64,000 nt of DNA from Agapetus fuscipes (GCA_951799405.1 OX637345.1:1302001-1366000); one strand, 5' to 3'; positions 19,001 through 29,859 are shown, counted from the stretch's first letter. Program-made: numbers and translations. Notes: generated from the letters alone by a model not told the origin.

Positions 19001-19499
19001 GGCCATACGCAAAACTTTTACTCGTCATTTTAACTGTCCAAATCCTTAATCCATGTGTCGCAAGCTTGGGTACAGTGCCTCGCCGAGTTTTGATGGCTCT
19101 CTAGCACAGTATTAATAACATTACTCTGGCTTTGCATATAATATCCAAGTGTACTCTCCTCTTTTGTTGTGGCACTAGACACAAAAACTCGCCTTGTCTA
19201 GCGGTGGCTGTGCACAAACCTTTGCTTAGCGAAGATGTGCAGCCGGGAAACAAATACTGGAGTAATGCCACTTAGCGGAATGAGAAATTTCATACAAAAG
19301 CTTATTCAGAGTGGTTGTGAAAATGTTTTGCTATGCATTGTGCCTTACATAATAAACAAAACGTTTTTTTTGCGGAAAAACGTCTAACCTCTATTTTAAA
19401 GCAACTTTTTGACGCGTTATCCCCGGAGGTGTCGGATTTGAGTGAATCTATATTAAATCATCTTTATCTATCCATAATCTTCATTGCAAATATATTTTT
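19001..19499. other. unassigned sequence
   Basis: Open frame at 19333-19626 runs into the next module and is not credible as a gene. Nothing else recognised. Confidence 0.45.
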
Positions 19500-19655
19500 A
19501 CATTTAAAACCACAAACAGAAACGCGTGAGTTTGCTCGTACAAATACTGCATGTGTAGCTTCTTACAAATTAAAAACCAAACATGAAATGAACATGAAAC
19601 CTGCAACTTTTTCCGTCCTTCCCTGAAACAGGGGTGACATTGGCAAAGTGAAACA
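19500..19655 (-). repeat. RTE-1 3' module, truncated
   Basis: Diverged middle part with CCTGAAACAGGGGTGACATT. Both ends lost. Confidence 0.75.
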
Positions 19656-19794
19656 CTACTTATATAATATTTGCTTACTCTAGGTACTTAATAATAATTC
19701 ATCTTACAGCTAGAGTCTATATACACCTACCCTATTTATTTTGTTTAAACCTAAGTACTATTTACGGATGAAAAATGCTTTATATTTCTATTAG

Positions 19795-20420
19795 TTTGGT
19801 ATGAGGCTGACCACCCATAGGTACTGTAAAAAATGGTTCACTTTGCCAATGTCACCCCTGTGTCAGGGAAGGTCGGCCAAAGTTGTAGGGTTTATGTTCA
19901 TTTGAGGTTTGAATATTATTTGTATGTACACATTCAGCATTTGTAGGCGCAAACTACACGTGTTTGTTTGTGGGCATGCATTTGATATGAGCTTTAAATG
20001 TTAATATATTGTTATGTTAATATTAGAATAGGTATTAGCTATAACTATGCAATAAGAATCCTCATAAATATGTGTGGGTAGAAATCATTGAATAAAATAC
20101 TTGAGGCATCTAGAAATAATGATTACTACGTACCTACTTGAATCTGGAACTGTCTAGCAAATATAATTCTAGATAGTACTGTTTTGAAGAGTATAAGAAG
20201 GGTGCAAGTTGCTTGCAGAGCCAGTATCCTACGAGCTTTACAACTACATTGAACCAACTTAACCAGTGAACAGAAACCAAGTGTAATGGAATAGTCGAGA
20301 CTATCTTTGTGAAAATAAATTATTAAAAGTGTAAAATAAACAACTGTGAGAGAAGACCAATGTTTTTAATTGAAAGACTTTTGAACCCTAAAATCGTAAC
20401 AATATCTTTGCAACTTAGAT
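19795..20420 (+). repeat. RTE-1 3' module interrupted by solo LTR
   Basis: Diverged module (GGTATGAGGCTGACCACCC to CTTTAAATGTTAATATAT) whose final CTTTGCAACTTAGATT lies beyond the LTR, at 20406-20421. Confidence 0.85.
20010..20401 (+). mobile_element. LTR-4 solo LTR
   Basis: 392 bp, TGTTATGTTAATATTAG to AAATCGTAACA. 4-bp duplication ATAT (20006-20009 and 20402-20405). Related to the reversed LTR at 45503-46251. Confidence 0.88.
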
Positions 20421-20421
20421 T

Positions 20422-20699
20422 GTAGTTTATACATCTATGTGTCTCCTCCTCTCTACTTGTAACTGCAGCGAGTCCTCCGCGTAGCTCTGTCACAGAAGCG
20501 CCCCCCCCCCATCTTATTCATGTTTCTACGCCACTGCGAGCGCGTTCCTAGTAGGCATTCTCCGCCAGCAGAGGAAAACAAGTGTCGTATAGAGGCAGAG
20601 TGCAGAGGCGTAGCGCGGAGATAAAACCTGGGAGCGAGTCAAAGTAAGGTGAATCCAAAATAATTTACGAATAATAATTATATTAGGATGATTTACATT
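20422..20699. other. unassigned, GC-rich in part
   Basis: Contains a C9 run near 20502-20510 and AGAGGCGTAGCGCGG; a trace of a MITE end is possible. No gene. Confidence 0.4.
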
Positions 20700-20765
20700 T
20701 ATTTGGTGATTTATTTGGTGAGCGCTGCTTTTGTGTGTATCACACCTCAAGAGCCCTCTAAAACG
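20700..20765 (-). repeat. SINE-5T tail fragment
   Basis: Only the last ~60 bases, GGTGAGCGCTGCTTTTGTGT to AAGAGCCCTCT. Confidence 0.75.
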
Positions 20766-20825
20766 AAATATCGATATTTTGTAAAAATAAATCCACATTG
20801 ATGATGGCGCTTTGTAGGTACCTGC

Positions 20826-21078
20826 CTCTAATCTAATCTAATCTATGTTGCAAATATATGTTACATTGAAGATTCACATTATATGCATTCTCACGAACAG
20901 TTCGCGCTTGCACATGCCGCATGTGAACCTAAAACGTAAAAACCTAAATCTCAAATGGACATACACCCTGCAACTCTTGCCGTTCTTCCCTGAAACAGGG
21001 GTGACATTAGCAAAGTGAACCATTTTTACAGCATGGGTGGTCAGCCGCATAACAACCTATAGCTATAAGTCATGGAAC
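20826..21078 (-). repeat. RTE-1 3' module
   Basis: Full-length minus-strand copy with (CTAAT)n tail at 20826-20843. Confidence 0.88.
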
Positions 21079-21149
21079 ATACACGACAAATAACATGAAC
21101 ATTTGTATTTGCCTGACATGTGTATTGCTTGTTGTTCTTTTTAAGTAAA

Positions 21150-21246
21150 TTAAAAATATCCTCTTGATAATGACGCGAATAAGTTGAAAGTACTTGAGGT
21201 GGAATTAAATACTCAATTTGTTAAAATAAAACTGTGTGTTTTTTTT
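21150..21246. mobile_element. MITE-8 half copy
   Basis: GTACTTGAGGTGGAATTAAA and flanks match one arm of 3088-3248. Confidence 0.5.
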
Positions 21247-21254
21247 ATAATTTC

Positions 21255-21515
21255 TTATGAACCTATTTAATTTTAAATGCAAGGGGACCGGCCTTACGCC
21301 AACCACTTCAGTTGAAGTGGGAGTTTTCCAGCTCCCGAGAGAGCTGGTACAACTTGCTTTTGAAGGATGAGTAAACCTTGCCGGTATCTTACTTTGTGGT
21401 TTGAAATAAACACCGAAACAGGAAATCATTTCTGACATTGTCTCGGTGGGATTCGAACCCGAACTCACGGCACGACATGCAAGCACTCTACCAGCTGAGC
21501 TATCGTTAGGACCGA
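21255..21515 (-). repeat. SINE-T
   Basis: Minus strand, with tRNA-like head (GGGATTCGAACCC reversed near 21449; AGCTGAGCTATCG at 21494). The 3' end is cut. Confidence 0.85.
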
Positions 21516-21517
21516 AT

Positions 21518-21775
21518 GATCTAATCTAATCTAATCTAAGCTGCAAAGATGTATATCATTTAAGATTTATATTAAATGCATTCCCACAAGCAGACATGTA
21601 TAATTTCGCGCTAACACATGCCGCATGTGGACCTACAATATAAAAACCCAATCTCAAATGAACATAAGCCCTGCAACTCTTGCCGTCCTTCCCTGAAACA
21701 GGGGTGACATTGGCAAAGTGAACCATTTTTTACAGTATGGGTGGTAAGCCGCATACCAACGTATAAGTCAAGGAA
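21518..21775 (-). repeat. RTE-1 3' module
   Basis: Full-length minus-strand copy with (CTAAT)n tail; very similar to the MITE-5 host copy at 11006-11568. Confidence 0.88.
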
Positions 21776-22279
21776 CTATGATGATGAACAAAAAATGTAA
21801 AAAATATTTTTAATTTCGAACATAAACATTCTGTTTTTGAATTTCGACCGTTCCCTGTAGAACACAGCAGTATAGGATGACTAAAAGACCTAGTGCAGTG
21901 CAGAGGCGTATCGCAGAAGCTATCACACAGCATAAAGAGGGGGGGGGGGGCAGGAATGCAGTGGCGTCTCGTGAATTATGCAGCAAGAGTATCACTTACA
22001 GGGCTGCCGAAAAAAACACAGTCACGGAAAACGTGAAACGACTCTGACTTTGTCATCACCAGAAACAGGGCTGTGAAAATTATTATTTGTGTAATTTTAA
22101 TTATGTTAAAAGCAACAATATTTTTATTGTTGTTTTTACTCCTTTTTATATCATGCTTTTCTAGTAAGAAGAAATGTGTTGAAAATTTGTCGGCGCTATG
22201 GCCGAGGGACGGATCTTTCTAGCGTTTTTGGAAATGGAATAACGTTGGTTCGATCCCCACTTGGTTCATTTGACCATAA
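21776..22279. other. unassigned sequence
   Basis: Includes a G11 run near 21940. No gene or clear repeat. Confidence 0.4.
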
Positions 22280-22450
22280 CTTTGACCCTGGTGCAACTTC
22301 TTACAGCATTGTCTGCGCATGACAGATGTATATTTTCCCATGGGCTGGCATTACGCAAACTACTTCAATTGTCGTAGAGGTTTCGCTTTTCTCTAGGAGC
22401 AGGATCTAATTTCTTGTGAAGGCTAAGTAAGCCTTGCCGGTTTTTTTTCT
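22280..22450 (-). repeat. SINE-T, strongly decayed
   Basis: GGCATTACGCAAACTACTTC and TTGTGAAGGCTAAGTAAGCC are recognisable; about a quarter of positions differ. Confidence 0.6.
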
Positions 22451-22514
22451 GCGCACTTTTTTACATCGGGGGCTGACTTTGGTCTAACGTCCATCATTGA
22501 TCATTGGCAACTGG

Positions 22515-22805
22515 CTACTAAGCTAAACATATAGTGAAACTTCTCGTCTGCATTATCCCTGAATGAGTTCATGTGGCGAATCGGAACCTCTTAAGTTTTA
22601 CCGGTAAGGGGACCAACCAAACACTTTCAGTTGAAGTGGGGGCATTCCAGCTTCCCTGAAGGAACTGGTTCTAATTTCTTGTGAAGGCAAAGTACACCTT
22701 TCCGGTACTTATTTTGGGTTTGAAACACCAAAACGGAAAATCATGTCTGACACTCTCAGTGGGGAAAAAACCCATGCTCTCGGCATAGAATGCAAGCATT
22801 CTTGC
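22515..22805 (-). repeat. SINE-T
   Basis: Diverged but complete body, ending before the A box near 22800. Confidence 0.75.
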
Positions 22806-22839
22806 TCGCATAATTGCTGGTCAGTCAAAATTTACACAC

Positions 22840-23275
22840 ATTACTCCTCTTCTCCAGAAGCTTCACTGGCTCCGTATACCGGAGCGCATCGAGTTCAAAG
22901 TGTGCACGATGGTCCACAAAGCTTTATTTGGAAAAACACCCAAATAACTCGCTGATTTAATCAAACCAGTCACCCTCGGCAAAAAAAGCCTAACACTGCG
23001 CTCGGATGAGACTGGAGCCAAATCAAGGATTGAAGAACCTATAAGAGTTAAGACAATGTTTGGAGAGCGTGCATTTGCAGTTGCTGGCCCTCTGGCCTGG
23101 AACCACCTGCCACATCATGTGAGAGAGCTAGAGGACCATGGAAAGTTCCGGAATGCACTGAAGACAAGCAAATTTCTGGCATCGTTTGCACCAGCGCCCT
23201 TGGAGTGACTACATCACGAAATGGCGCTATAAAGAAATCATCAACTCATCATCATCATCATCATTCTATCAAGCT
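22840..23275 (+). pseudogene. CR1/L2-like LINE C-terminus
   Basis: About 125 codons: LLQKLHWLRIPERIEFKVCT, a stop, then RVKTMFGERAFAVAGPLAWN, HLPHHVRELEDHGKFRNALK, ending ASFAPAPLE. The GERAF..GPLAWN.LP signature defines the CR1/L2-type C-terminus. The 3' UTR is short and ends CATCAACTCATCATCATCAT. Same 3' end at 45061-45198 and 52990-53130. The RT domain is missing. Confidence 0.8.
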
Positions 23276-23279
23276 ATCG

Positions 23280-23725
23280 ACGTACTTTGAAATTAAAAAA
23301 AAAAACATTTTAAAACAAAGCAGTAATCGTCATTAAAGCATAGATTTATTGCTGTGATGATGTTGACCACTAGACGAAACGAAACGAAAAAGTGAATCCC
23401 GAAAATTTAAATGTTTTTTTGTTTTTTTACAACTAAAGTTGAAAGCCCTGAATTGTCTCTGTTAGTCCCATTACACGCTCTCAGCTTCCAGAATAAATGT
23501 TCCCGGGATTCGGGCCGCGGTGGAGCGCGTAAGCGACGCCCTGTCTCCGAGGAGACGAATATCCCGGCCGGGATTTCTGAATACCGGCTTGGGACAGCCC
23601 TGAAGACTCGAGACTGAGACCGATTCTAGAAAGTTAGCACAATTTATTTATTATTTTTAATGGTTTTTGCTTTCTTTTTATTATTACTTTTATTTATTTA
23701 ATATTACTTAATATTATTATTATTT
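23280..23725. other. unassigned, with GC-rich core
   Basis: 23500-23630 is unusually GC-rich (GGGCCGCGGTGGAGCGCG). No gene or repeat family recognised. Confidence 0.4.
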
Positions 23726-23727
23726 AT

Positions 23728-24310
23728 TTCAGGCTACTTGGATGGGTGACCGCTTGGTACACCGCGTGTTGTTGACATTTCTTGGACCGGTCCGTAGTCC
23801 AGTGACAGCACTTCAGACTCGTAAATGGAAGTTTGTGGATTCGAATCCCGGCGGAGCACAAAAATATACCATTTATATTTCCAAATGTGCTCTTCGCTGG
23901 GTTGAAAAATTCATAAACCTTTACCGAAAGACCGGTCACATTTTGAGAAATGAGAAGTACCGTCTCCTTCATCTTATCATTCAGGGTAAGATTGAGGGGA
24001 GAAGATCTCGGGACGCCGAAGGACATCGTGGCTGAAGAACCTGCGACAGTGGTTCGGCAGACGCACCAAGTCCCTATTTCGAGCCGCAGCATCAAAAATC
24101 AAAACAGCTATGATGATCGCCGATCTTCGTCAGAAGTGGCACAAGAAGAAGAAGAAGAAAAGACCGGTCACTGAAAGGTCCATCCAACCTTACAGCAACT
24201 GGGTCTTGCTTGAGTATTGGCGCTTTCTACAGCGACGACCAAGCTCGCATAGGGCTCTTGAGGTGTGATACACACAAAAACAGCGCTCACCAAATAAATA
24301 ATCCTAATAT
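23728..24310 (+). repeat. SINE-5T with 5S remnant, interrupted
   Basis: Begins inside the 5S-like head (CTTGGATGGGTGACCGC, CACCGCGTGTTGTTGAC), then tRNA-like unit (GATTCGAATCCCGGCGG) and body. It is split at 23940-24158 and ends ACCAAATAAATAATCCTAAT with an (ATT)n tail. Confidence 0.88.
23940..24158 (+). pseudogene. very short 5'-truncated LINE insertion
   Basis: 219 bp encoding the end of an insect LINE: ILRNEKYRLLHLIIQGKIEG, then (frame-shifted) TSWLKNLRQWF and FRAAASKIKTAMMIADLR. It ends in (AAG)n. A 13-bp duplication AAAGACCGGTCAC flanks it (23927-23939 and 24159-24171). A textbook target-primed insertion. Confidence 0.85.
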
Positions 24311-24311
24311 T

Positions 24312-24490
24312 ATTATTACTTTGCCAATGCCACCCCTGTTTCAGGGAAGGTCGGTAAGAGTTGCAGGGCTTATGTTCATTTGAGATTGGGTTTTTATATT
24401 GTAGATCCAAATGCGGCATGTGTTGTGGGAATGCGTTTAATATGAATCTTAAATGATATATATCTTTGCAGCTTAGATTTAGATTATAAT
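24312..24490 (+). repeat. RTE-1 3' module, 5'-truncated
   Basis: Starts TTTGCCAATGCCACCCC directly after the SINE-5T tail and ends TTAGATTTAGATTAT. Confidence 0.82.
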
Positions 24491-24549
24491 TATTCCTTGA
24501 CTTATAGGTTGGTATAAAGCTGATCTAGAAGCTTATGGAATAATATAAT

Positions 24550-24800
24550 AATCTATAATCTAAGTTGCAAAGATATATTGACATTTAAAGGTCATATTAA
24601 ACGCATACCCACAGACAAACACGTTTAGTTCGCGCTTACAAATGCTGAATGTGTACTTACAAATAAAATCCAAACCTCAAATGAACATAAACCCTACAGC
24701 TTTTGCCGACATTTCCTGACATAGGGGTGGCATTGGCAAAGTGAACCCTTTTTTACAGCATGAGTGGTCAGCCTCATACTAATCTATAAGTCAAGGAATG
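24550..24800 (-). repeat. RTE-1 3' module, diverged subgroup
   Basis: Minus-strand copy of the subgroup with AATGCTGAATGTGTACTTAC, shared with 27905, 48305, 48706 and 52105. Confidence 0.85.
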
Positions 24801-24890
24801 GAAGCTCAAAAAAATTGCCTTAGACAAGGAAGAATAGAAAAAAAATGATGAAAATTGCTAACCTTAACGAATGGTAGTGATATAATACAT

Positions 24891-25226
24891 TGTTGCGAAT
24901 GTGTAATTGTGTGTCTGTGTTAGTCGTCTGAGTTGTGTCTGTCTGTGAAGTCTCTAGATGTCGACACCTAAATGATTTTATTTGTATTTGTTTGAGACTG
25001 TGTGAGTGTTGGCTCGAATATTCTAATTACATGTGACAGTTCTCAATACTTCGATAATAACCCTTATTCTCACCTATAAATAGAGACCAAGAGTCTCTCT
25101 AGCCAGACAAGTATCTAAGCCGTCGAGCCATACAGCTCAAAAGTGTGGACGAACAGTATGTGAACCGTATCTTAAACCGCAATTTGTATTAAATTGAACC
25201 CGGCAAAATCATGGTAAAATATAATA
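24891..25226 (+). mobile_element. LTR-4 related LTR, 3' end lost
   Basis: Starts TGTTGCGAATGTGTAATTG after ACAT and carries a TATA box (CTATAAATAGAG at 25074). Related to 43179-44025. The 3' end cannot be placed because a palindrome follows. Confidence 0.65.
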
Positions 25227-26078
25227 TTTGGATGAAATTTTTCAAGCAAAACACTGTTTATTTTCACTATAGACTTTATTTAAAAGATTAAAATCTTTAA
25301 AACAAAATTACGAACGTTTTCGACCTAGAAGGTCATCATCAGGTATGATTTGATTACAGAAATTAATTTTATTTTATGAAATTTTGTCAATAGGCACAAA
25401 TGATGTCAGGTAGGTAAAACACATACAGTAAGATTTTAAATTAATGAAATAATTAAAAAAACTAAACAAGTAAGAGAAGATCTATTAGGTAATAACTAAT
25501 TAATTTATTATAAGTCCATTTTAATAATAAAATAAAATAAATAAAATAAAATAAATAAAATAAAATTGGTCAAAAGGTATAAAATTCAGTTTGGTAGGTA
25601 AAATATTCAGTAAAAATTCTGTTAACATTAAATTAGTTTTATGGCAATTATGAAAGAATAAGAATTCATAATTGCCATAAAACTAATTTAATGTTAACAG
25701 AATTTTTACTGAATATTTTACCTACCAAACTGAATTTTATACCTTTTGACCAATTTTATTTTATTTATTTTATTTTATTATTAAAATGGACTTATAATTA
25801 ATTAATTAGTTATTACCTAATAGATCTTCTCTTACTTGTTTAGTTTATTTAATTATTTCATTAAATTAAAATCTTACTGTATGTGTTTTACCTACCTGAC
25901 ATCATTTGTGCCTATTGACAAAATTTCATAAAATAAAATTAATTTATGTAATCAAATCATACCTGATGATGACCTTCTAGGTCGAAAACGTTCGTAATTT
26001 TGTTTTAAAGATTTTAATCTTTTAAATAAAGTCTATAGTGAAAATAAACAGTGTTTTGCTTGAAAAATTTCATCCAAA
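25227..26078. mobile_element. ~850-bp near-perfect palindrome
   Basis: Arms of about 420 bp separated by about 10 bp (25655-25664, centre AAGAATAAGAA). Outer ends TTTGGATGAAATTTTTC and the complement. The arms differ mainly by an (AAATA)n length change. Each arm's outer part has CTGATGATGACC, a loop, then GGTCGAAAACG (in reverse on the left). No ORF. It could be an inverted pair of retroelement ends or a fold-back element. Confidence 0.85.
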
Positions 26079-26394
26079 AATTATAAATTGAAACAAAATG
26101 AATTTTCACAGTGTTAATACACAAACAATACAAAATATAAAATATAATAGTTACTGCTTAATATTTTTTTTACTAAAATGGGATATACTTTTACATTCTG
26201 TAACGTTAAAATTTCCATGTAAGTATGCACGTTGAATCTGTCACCGGTGACATAAGAGCCTGTCACTGTTATAAGTGAGTAATATGTATCTGTTATTTTA
26301 AAATATAGTACGAGTAGCTTCGGAATAAGACACTGGAATTGTATGAAACGCATATTTTATTTATTTAAAAGTTTAAGACATATGCAATCATTTT

Positions 26395-27360
26395 AGGGCA
26401 CCTTTTTTCAAGCACATCTCAAGAGCCCTCTGCGAGCTTGGTCGTCGCTATAGAAAGCGCCAATTCTCAAGAAAGACCGAGTTGCTGGAAGGCTGGATAG
26501 ATCTTTCGTGAACGGTCAATATTACCGGTATTTATATTTGATAATATAAATGGTATATTTTATGCTCTTCCAGAATTCGAACGTACTGCCTTCCAATAAC
26601 GAGTCTAAAGCGTTAAGGCCGTGTTCAAAAAAAAATCCCGTTGTTTTTAAAAATATGTTTCTCATACTTTATGGCCTTAGTAAAAGAGTGACATTAATGA
26701 AAAAAATCACGCGTGTTAAATAATTTTTTATCTTAATTTTAAACTTGTTTTTTTTATATAACTTAAAAAATGACGACACAAAAAAATATTTAAAAAAACT
26801 CGTTTTTTTTACTTTTTTTTGCTCGGATTTTGTTGTTTTGAATTTTGGAATTTTTTTTTTCTGTATAATTATAGAATGATACAAATTCTAGTTTGTAGTG
26901 TGATTTTTAATAGAACAATGTGAATAGTTTTGGAGATAATTTGAAAAAACTGTTTTCAAGAATTAAATAAGTTAATTAGTTTCAGATTTTTTATATTAGC
27001 GCAAAAACTATTCACATTATTTTATTAAAAATCACACTACAAACTAGAATTTGTATCATTCTATAGTTATAAAGAAAAAAAATATTTCCAAAATTCAAAA
27101 CAACAAAATCCCAGCAAAAAAAAGTAAAAAAAATGAGTTTTTTTTTAATATTTTTTTGTGGCGTCATTTTTTAAGTTATATAAAAAAAACTAACTTTTAA
27201 ATTAAGATAAAAAATTATTAAACACGCGTGATTTTTTTAATTAATGTCACTCTTTTACTAAGACCATAAAGTATAAGAAACATATTTTTACAAACAACGG
27301 GATTTTTTTTTGACCGGAGTCTTAACCATTAGTGACTAGACTAAGGACCGTTAGGCGCGA
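26395..27360 (-). repeat. SINE-5T interrupted by MITE-3
   Basis: Body and part of the tRNA-like unit at 26395-26612; the rest of the tRNA-like unit at 27326-27360 (CCATTAGTGACTAGACTAAG). Diverged. Confidence 0.75.
26617..27321. mobile_element. MITE-3, TTAA-flanked inverted-repeat element
   Basis: 705 bp between TTAA at 26613-26616 and 27322-27325. The arms are about 330 bp, inverted, around a ~30-bp centre (near 26965-26990); the subterminal part has CAAAAAAAAATCCCGTTGTT on both sides. TTAA duplication is the hallmark of piggyBac-type transposition. No coding capacity. Half copy at 29860-30185. Confidence 0.85.
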
Positions 27361-27524
27361 ACTTATACGTTCTTCTGAGAACGCATTTTATAGACATCTT
27401 AAATATAATTGTTTGCGATTATAGATTAATAATTATATGGACACTTTAAAAGAAAAACTAAATAAGTGATATATTAAGCTAGCATAGGTTTCTCAAGTAA
27501 ATACATATTTTTTCCTGTTTTCTT

Positions 27525-27790
27525 AAAGACCGCACCCACAGTTCTTGTTTGCCGTGTACACCAATTCTGTCAAATATGACTTTTTAATTCAGTTGTCTTA
27601 AGAATCAAACTCTACACAATCTGAGCTAAGAAAAAACGTAATACTCGATAATGTGAGAGTTGTTTTAAATATTTTTAAAATCAATTTCCTGTTTCCATAA
27701 GACACATTGGTCCAGAACACATGCAAACATTGCTTATGTTAAATTAGCTGAATGGTCTATACGGCAAACAAGAACTAAGGCAGGAGAAAA
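27525..27790. mobile_element. MITE-2
   Basis: About 265 bp with inverted ends CAGTTCTTGTTTGCCGTG and CAAACAAGAACTAAGG. Internal landmarks CACATTGGTCCAG and CTGAGCTAAGAAAAA are shared with three other copies. Confidence 0.8.
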
Positions 27791-27904
27791 CACTCGGAGT
27801 GTGTGAAAATCCTGTAGCTTAGATATTTTTCATGAGCACTTCCTTATAATAAGTTCACTTTCTATGATAAGTTACAAACGAGCAAATGTCTTATCTACAA
27901 TTTC

Positions 27905-28150
27905 TATAATCTAAGTCGCAAGGATATTATATTCATTTAAAGCTCTCAGATGTATGCCCACAAACCAACACGGGTAGTTCGCGCTTACAAATGCTGAATG
28001 TGTACTCACAAATAAAATCCAAGCCTCAAATTAACATAAGCCCCACAACTTTGGCTGACCTTCTCTGACACAGGGGTGACATTGGCAAAGTGAACCATTT
28101 TTTACAGTATGGGTGGTCAGCCTCATACCAACCTATAAGTCAAAGAATAC
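27905..28150 (-). repeat. RTE-1 3' module, diverged subgroup
   Basis: Full-length minus-strand copy; tail reduced to TATAATCTAAG. Confidence 0.85.
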
Positions 28151-28182
28151 GAATAAATAATGCACACTAGTTAATAATAATA

Positions 28183-28425
28183 TTAGGATGATTTATTTGG
28201 TTAGCGCTGTTTTTGTGTGTATCACACCTCAAGAGCCCTCTGCGAGCTTAGTCGTCGCTGTAGAAAGCGCTAATTCTCAAGCAAGACCCAGTTGTTGTAA
28301 GGTTGGATGGACCTTTCAGTGGCCGGTCTTTGGTAAAGGTTTATGATTTTTTCTCAGCGAAGAGCACATTCGAAATATAAATGGTATATTTTTGTGCTCC
28401 GCCGGGATCCGAATCACAATTAATC
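28183..28425 (-). repeat. SINE-5T fragment
   Basis: From the (ATT)n-side AATATTAGGATGATTTATTT to GCTCCGCCGGGATCCGAATC. Truncated in the tRNA-like unit. Confidence 0.85.
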
Positions 28426-28749
28426 AGCAATTATTCAATTTGACCTTTAAGGTCGCGATATTCTATAGGTAATCCAAGGTCTTACCTGTATATTGTATAA
28501 CTGCCTTATTATGATGTTGTAAGAGTCGGAATTTGCAAGGCAGTGTATAGCCCAACACGTGTGGTAAGGCAGAAGCCTTCTTAGTGGAGTCTTGACAAGT
28601 ACTGCACTCTATGGGGCTTACTTCTAACACACGATCGTGAAACATTCAACATTCATGTACGTCATTCCATAGATGGCATTCAAGGAATGAAAAGAAGTAT
28701 AGTTTATCGAGAATAAGCTGTAATCTGAGTTGAAAAGGTGTATTAACAT
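28426..28749. other. unassigned sequence
   Basis: A short minus-strand ORF (28463-28645) lacks any recognisable feature. Nothing else seen. Confidence 0.4.
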
Positions 28750-29045
28750 TAAACGCTCAGTTTTGAGAGTGATTGCATTCCGTGCCGAGGGTGTCTTGAA
28801 TAATGATTTCCCGTTTCGGTGTTTGTTTCAAGCCCAAAATAAAACACCAGAAAGGTTTACTCAGCCTTCACGCAAAATAAGTACCAGCCCCTTCGGGAAA
28901 CTCCTGGGAAACTCCGGGAGCTGGGTTGGTGTGAGACCGGCCCCCTTGCTTGTTAAAATAAGTAGTTCCACTCACCACATGCGACACTTTCGGGGCGAAC
29001 ACGGCATGAAGTTACACTACACGTGCAGCTTAATTGTGTTATATT
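28750..29045 (+). repeat. SINE-T, head decayed
   Basis: GCATTCCGTGCCGAGGGTGT, ATTTCCCGTTTCGGTGTTTG and the 3' end AAGTTACACTACACGTGCAG. The A-box part is damaged. Confidence 0.8.
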
Positions 29046-29074
29046 TGTGTTATCTTGCTTTCATGATATCGCTG

Positions 29075-29336
29075 CCTTAGTTCTTGTTTACCGTATACGC
29101 CATTGAGAAAATTTTACATGAGCAATGTTTGCATATGTACTGGACCAATGTGTCTTATAAAAGTAATAAATTTATTTAATAAATATTTAAAAGAACTCTC
29201 ACATTGTTGAGTTTTACGGTTTTTCTTAGCTCAGATTGTGTAGAATAAGATTCATAAGACAACTGCATGAAAAAGTCATATTTGACAAGATTGGCGTATA
29301 CGATAAACAAGAACTGGGGGAGCGATATATATGTCA
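29075..29336. mobile_element. MITE-2
   Basis: Ends CGCTGCCTTAGTTCTTGTTT and AAACAAGAACTGGGGGAGCG. About 260 bp, internal landmarks as at 27525. Confidence 0.8.
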
Positions 29337-29343
29337 GGCTTAT

Positions 29344-29660
29344 TTATTTTAATTTGCACATGATAAGAGAGCACCGTTTTTGTGTGTGTCCCACCTCAAG
29401 GTGCGTCTTGAGAGCTCCGCGAAATGTACCCATAGATTTGGAGTTCTTCACTCCGGGTGGCAGTCTGTTCCACTCCACCGGACCCGCAACATGGAAAGCA
29501 CGGTCTCCAAAATTTGTACGGATCTGACGATGCGGCTGAACCAAATTGATTGCACCATCGCCCGCGGATCTGAGTGTCTGTTTCCTCGCACCCATCTCAA
29601 CAGGCGAAATCATGTCAGTCAGATAAGGTGGAGCCAAGCCATTGATGGCTTGATGATGAT
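29344..29660 (-). pseudogene. CR1/L2-like LINE C-terminus, SINE-5T partner type
   Basis: 97-codon open segment on the minus strand: GLAPPYLTDMISPVEMG, RTNFGDRAFHVAGPVEWNRL, PPGVKNSKSMGTFRGALKTH, then a 3' end ACACACAAAAACGGTGCTC shared with SINE-5T. The RT is absent. It is cut upstream by another LINE end at 29660. Confidence 0.8.
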
Positions 29661-29850
29661 GATGATGGATGATTTATTTCCTGTGGCGCCATTCAATGGT
29701 CCAGGACCATCTCAAGGGCGCCATGGCTTCTGGGGAAAAGTAGTGTCTTCAGTTCCTTTCTGAAGGTGGTGGTAGGCTGGTTCGCGCGAACACCGATGGG
29801 CAAATTGTTCCAGGCAACCGGCCCGCGTCTTTCTTTTAAACTAGCCATTT
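29660..29850 (-). pseudogene. CR1/L2-like LINE C-terminus, second family
   Basis: The minus strand reads RPVAWNNLPIGVRANQPTTT, then FRKELKTLLFPRSHGALEMV, ending HH near a GGCGCCACAGGAAATAAATC 3' end with (CATCAT)n. A distinct family from 29344-29660; its tail abuts that element. Confidence 0.75.
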
Positions 29851-29859
29851 CGACAGACG

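Noticed and set aside
19333..19626. 97-codon ORF
   Set aside because: Its second half is antisense RTE-1 module; the first half has no recognisable feature or splice context.
25960..26010. Functional hammerhead ribozyme in the palindrome arm
   Set aside because: An extra base follows CUGAUGA and no stem I partner is visible, so a working ribozyme is not supported. The recurring layout is kept only as a finding.
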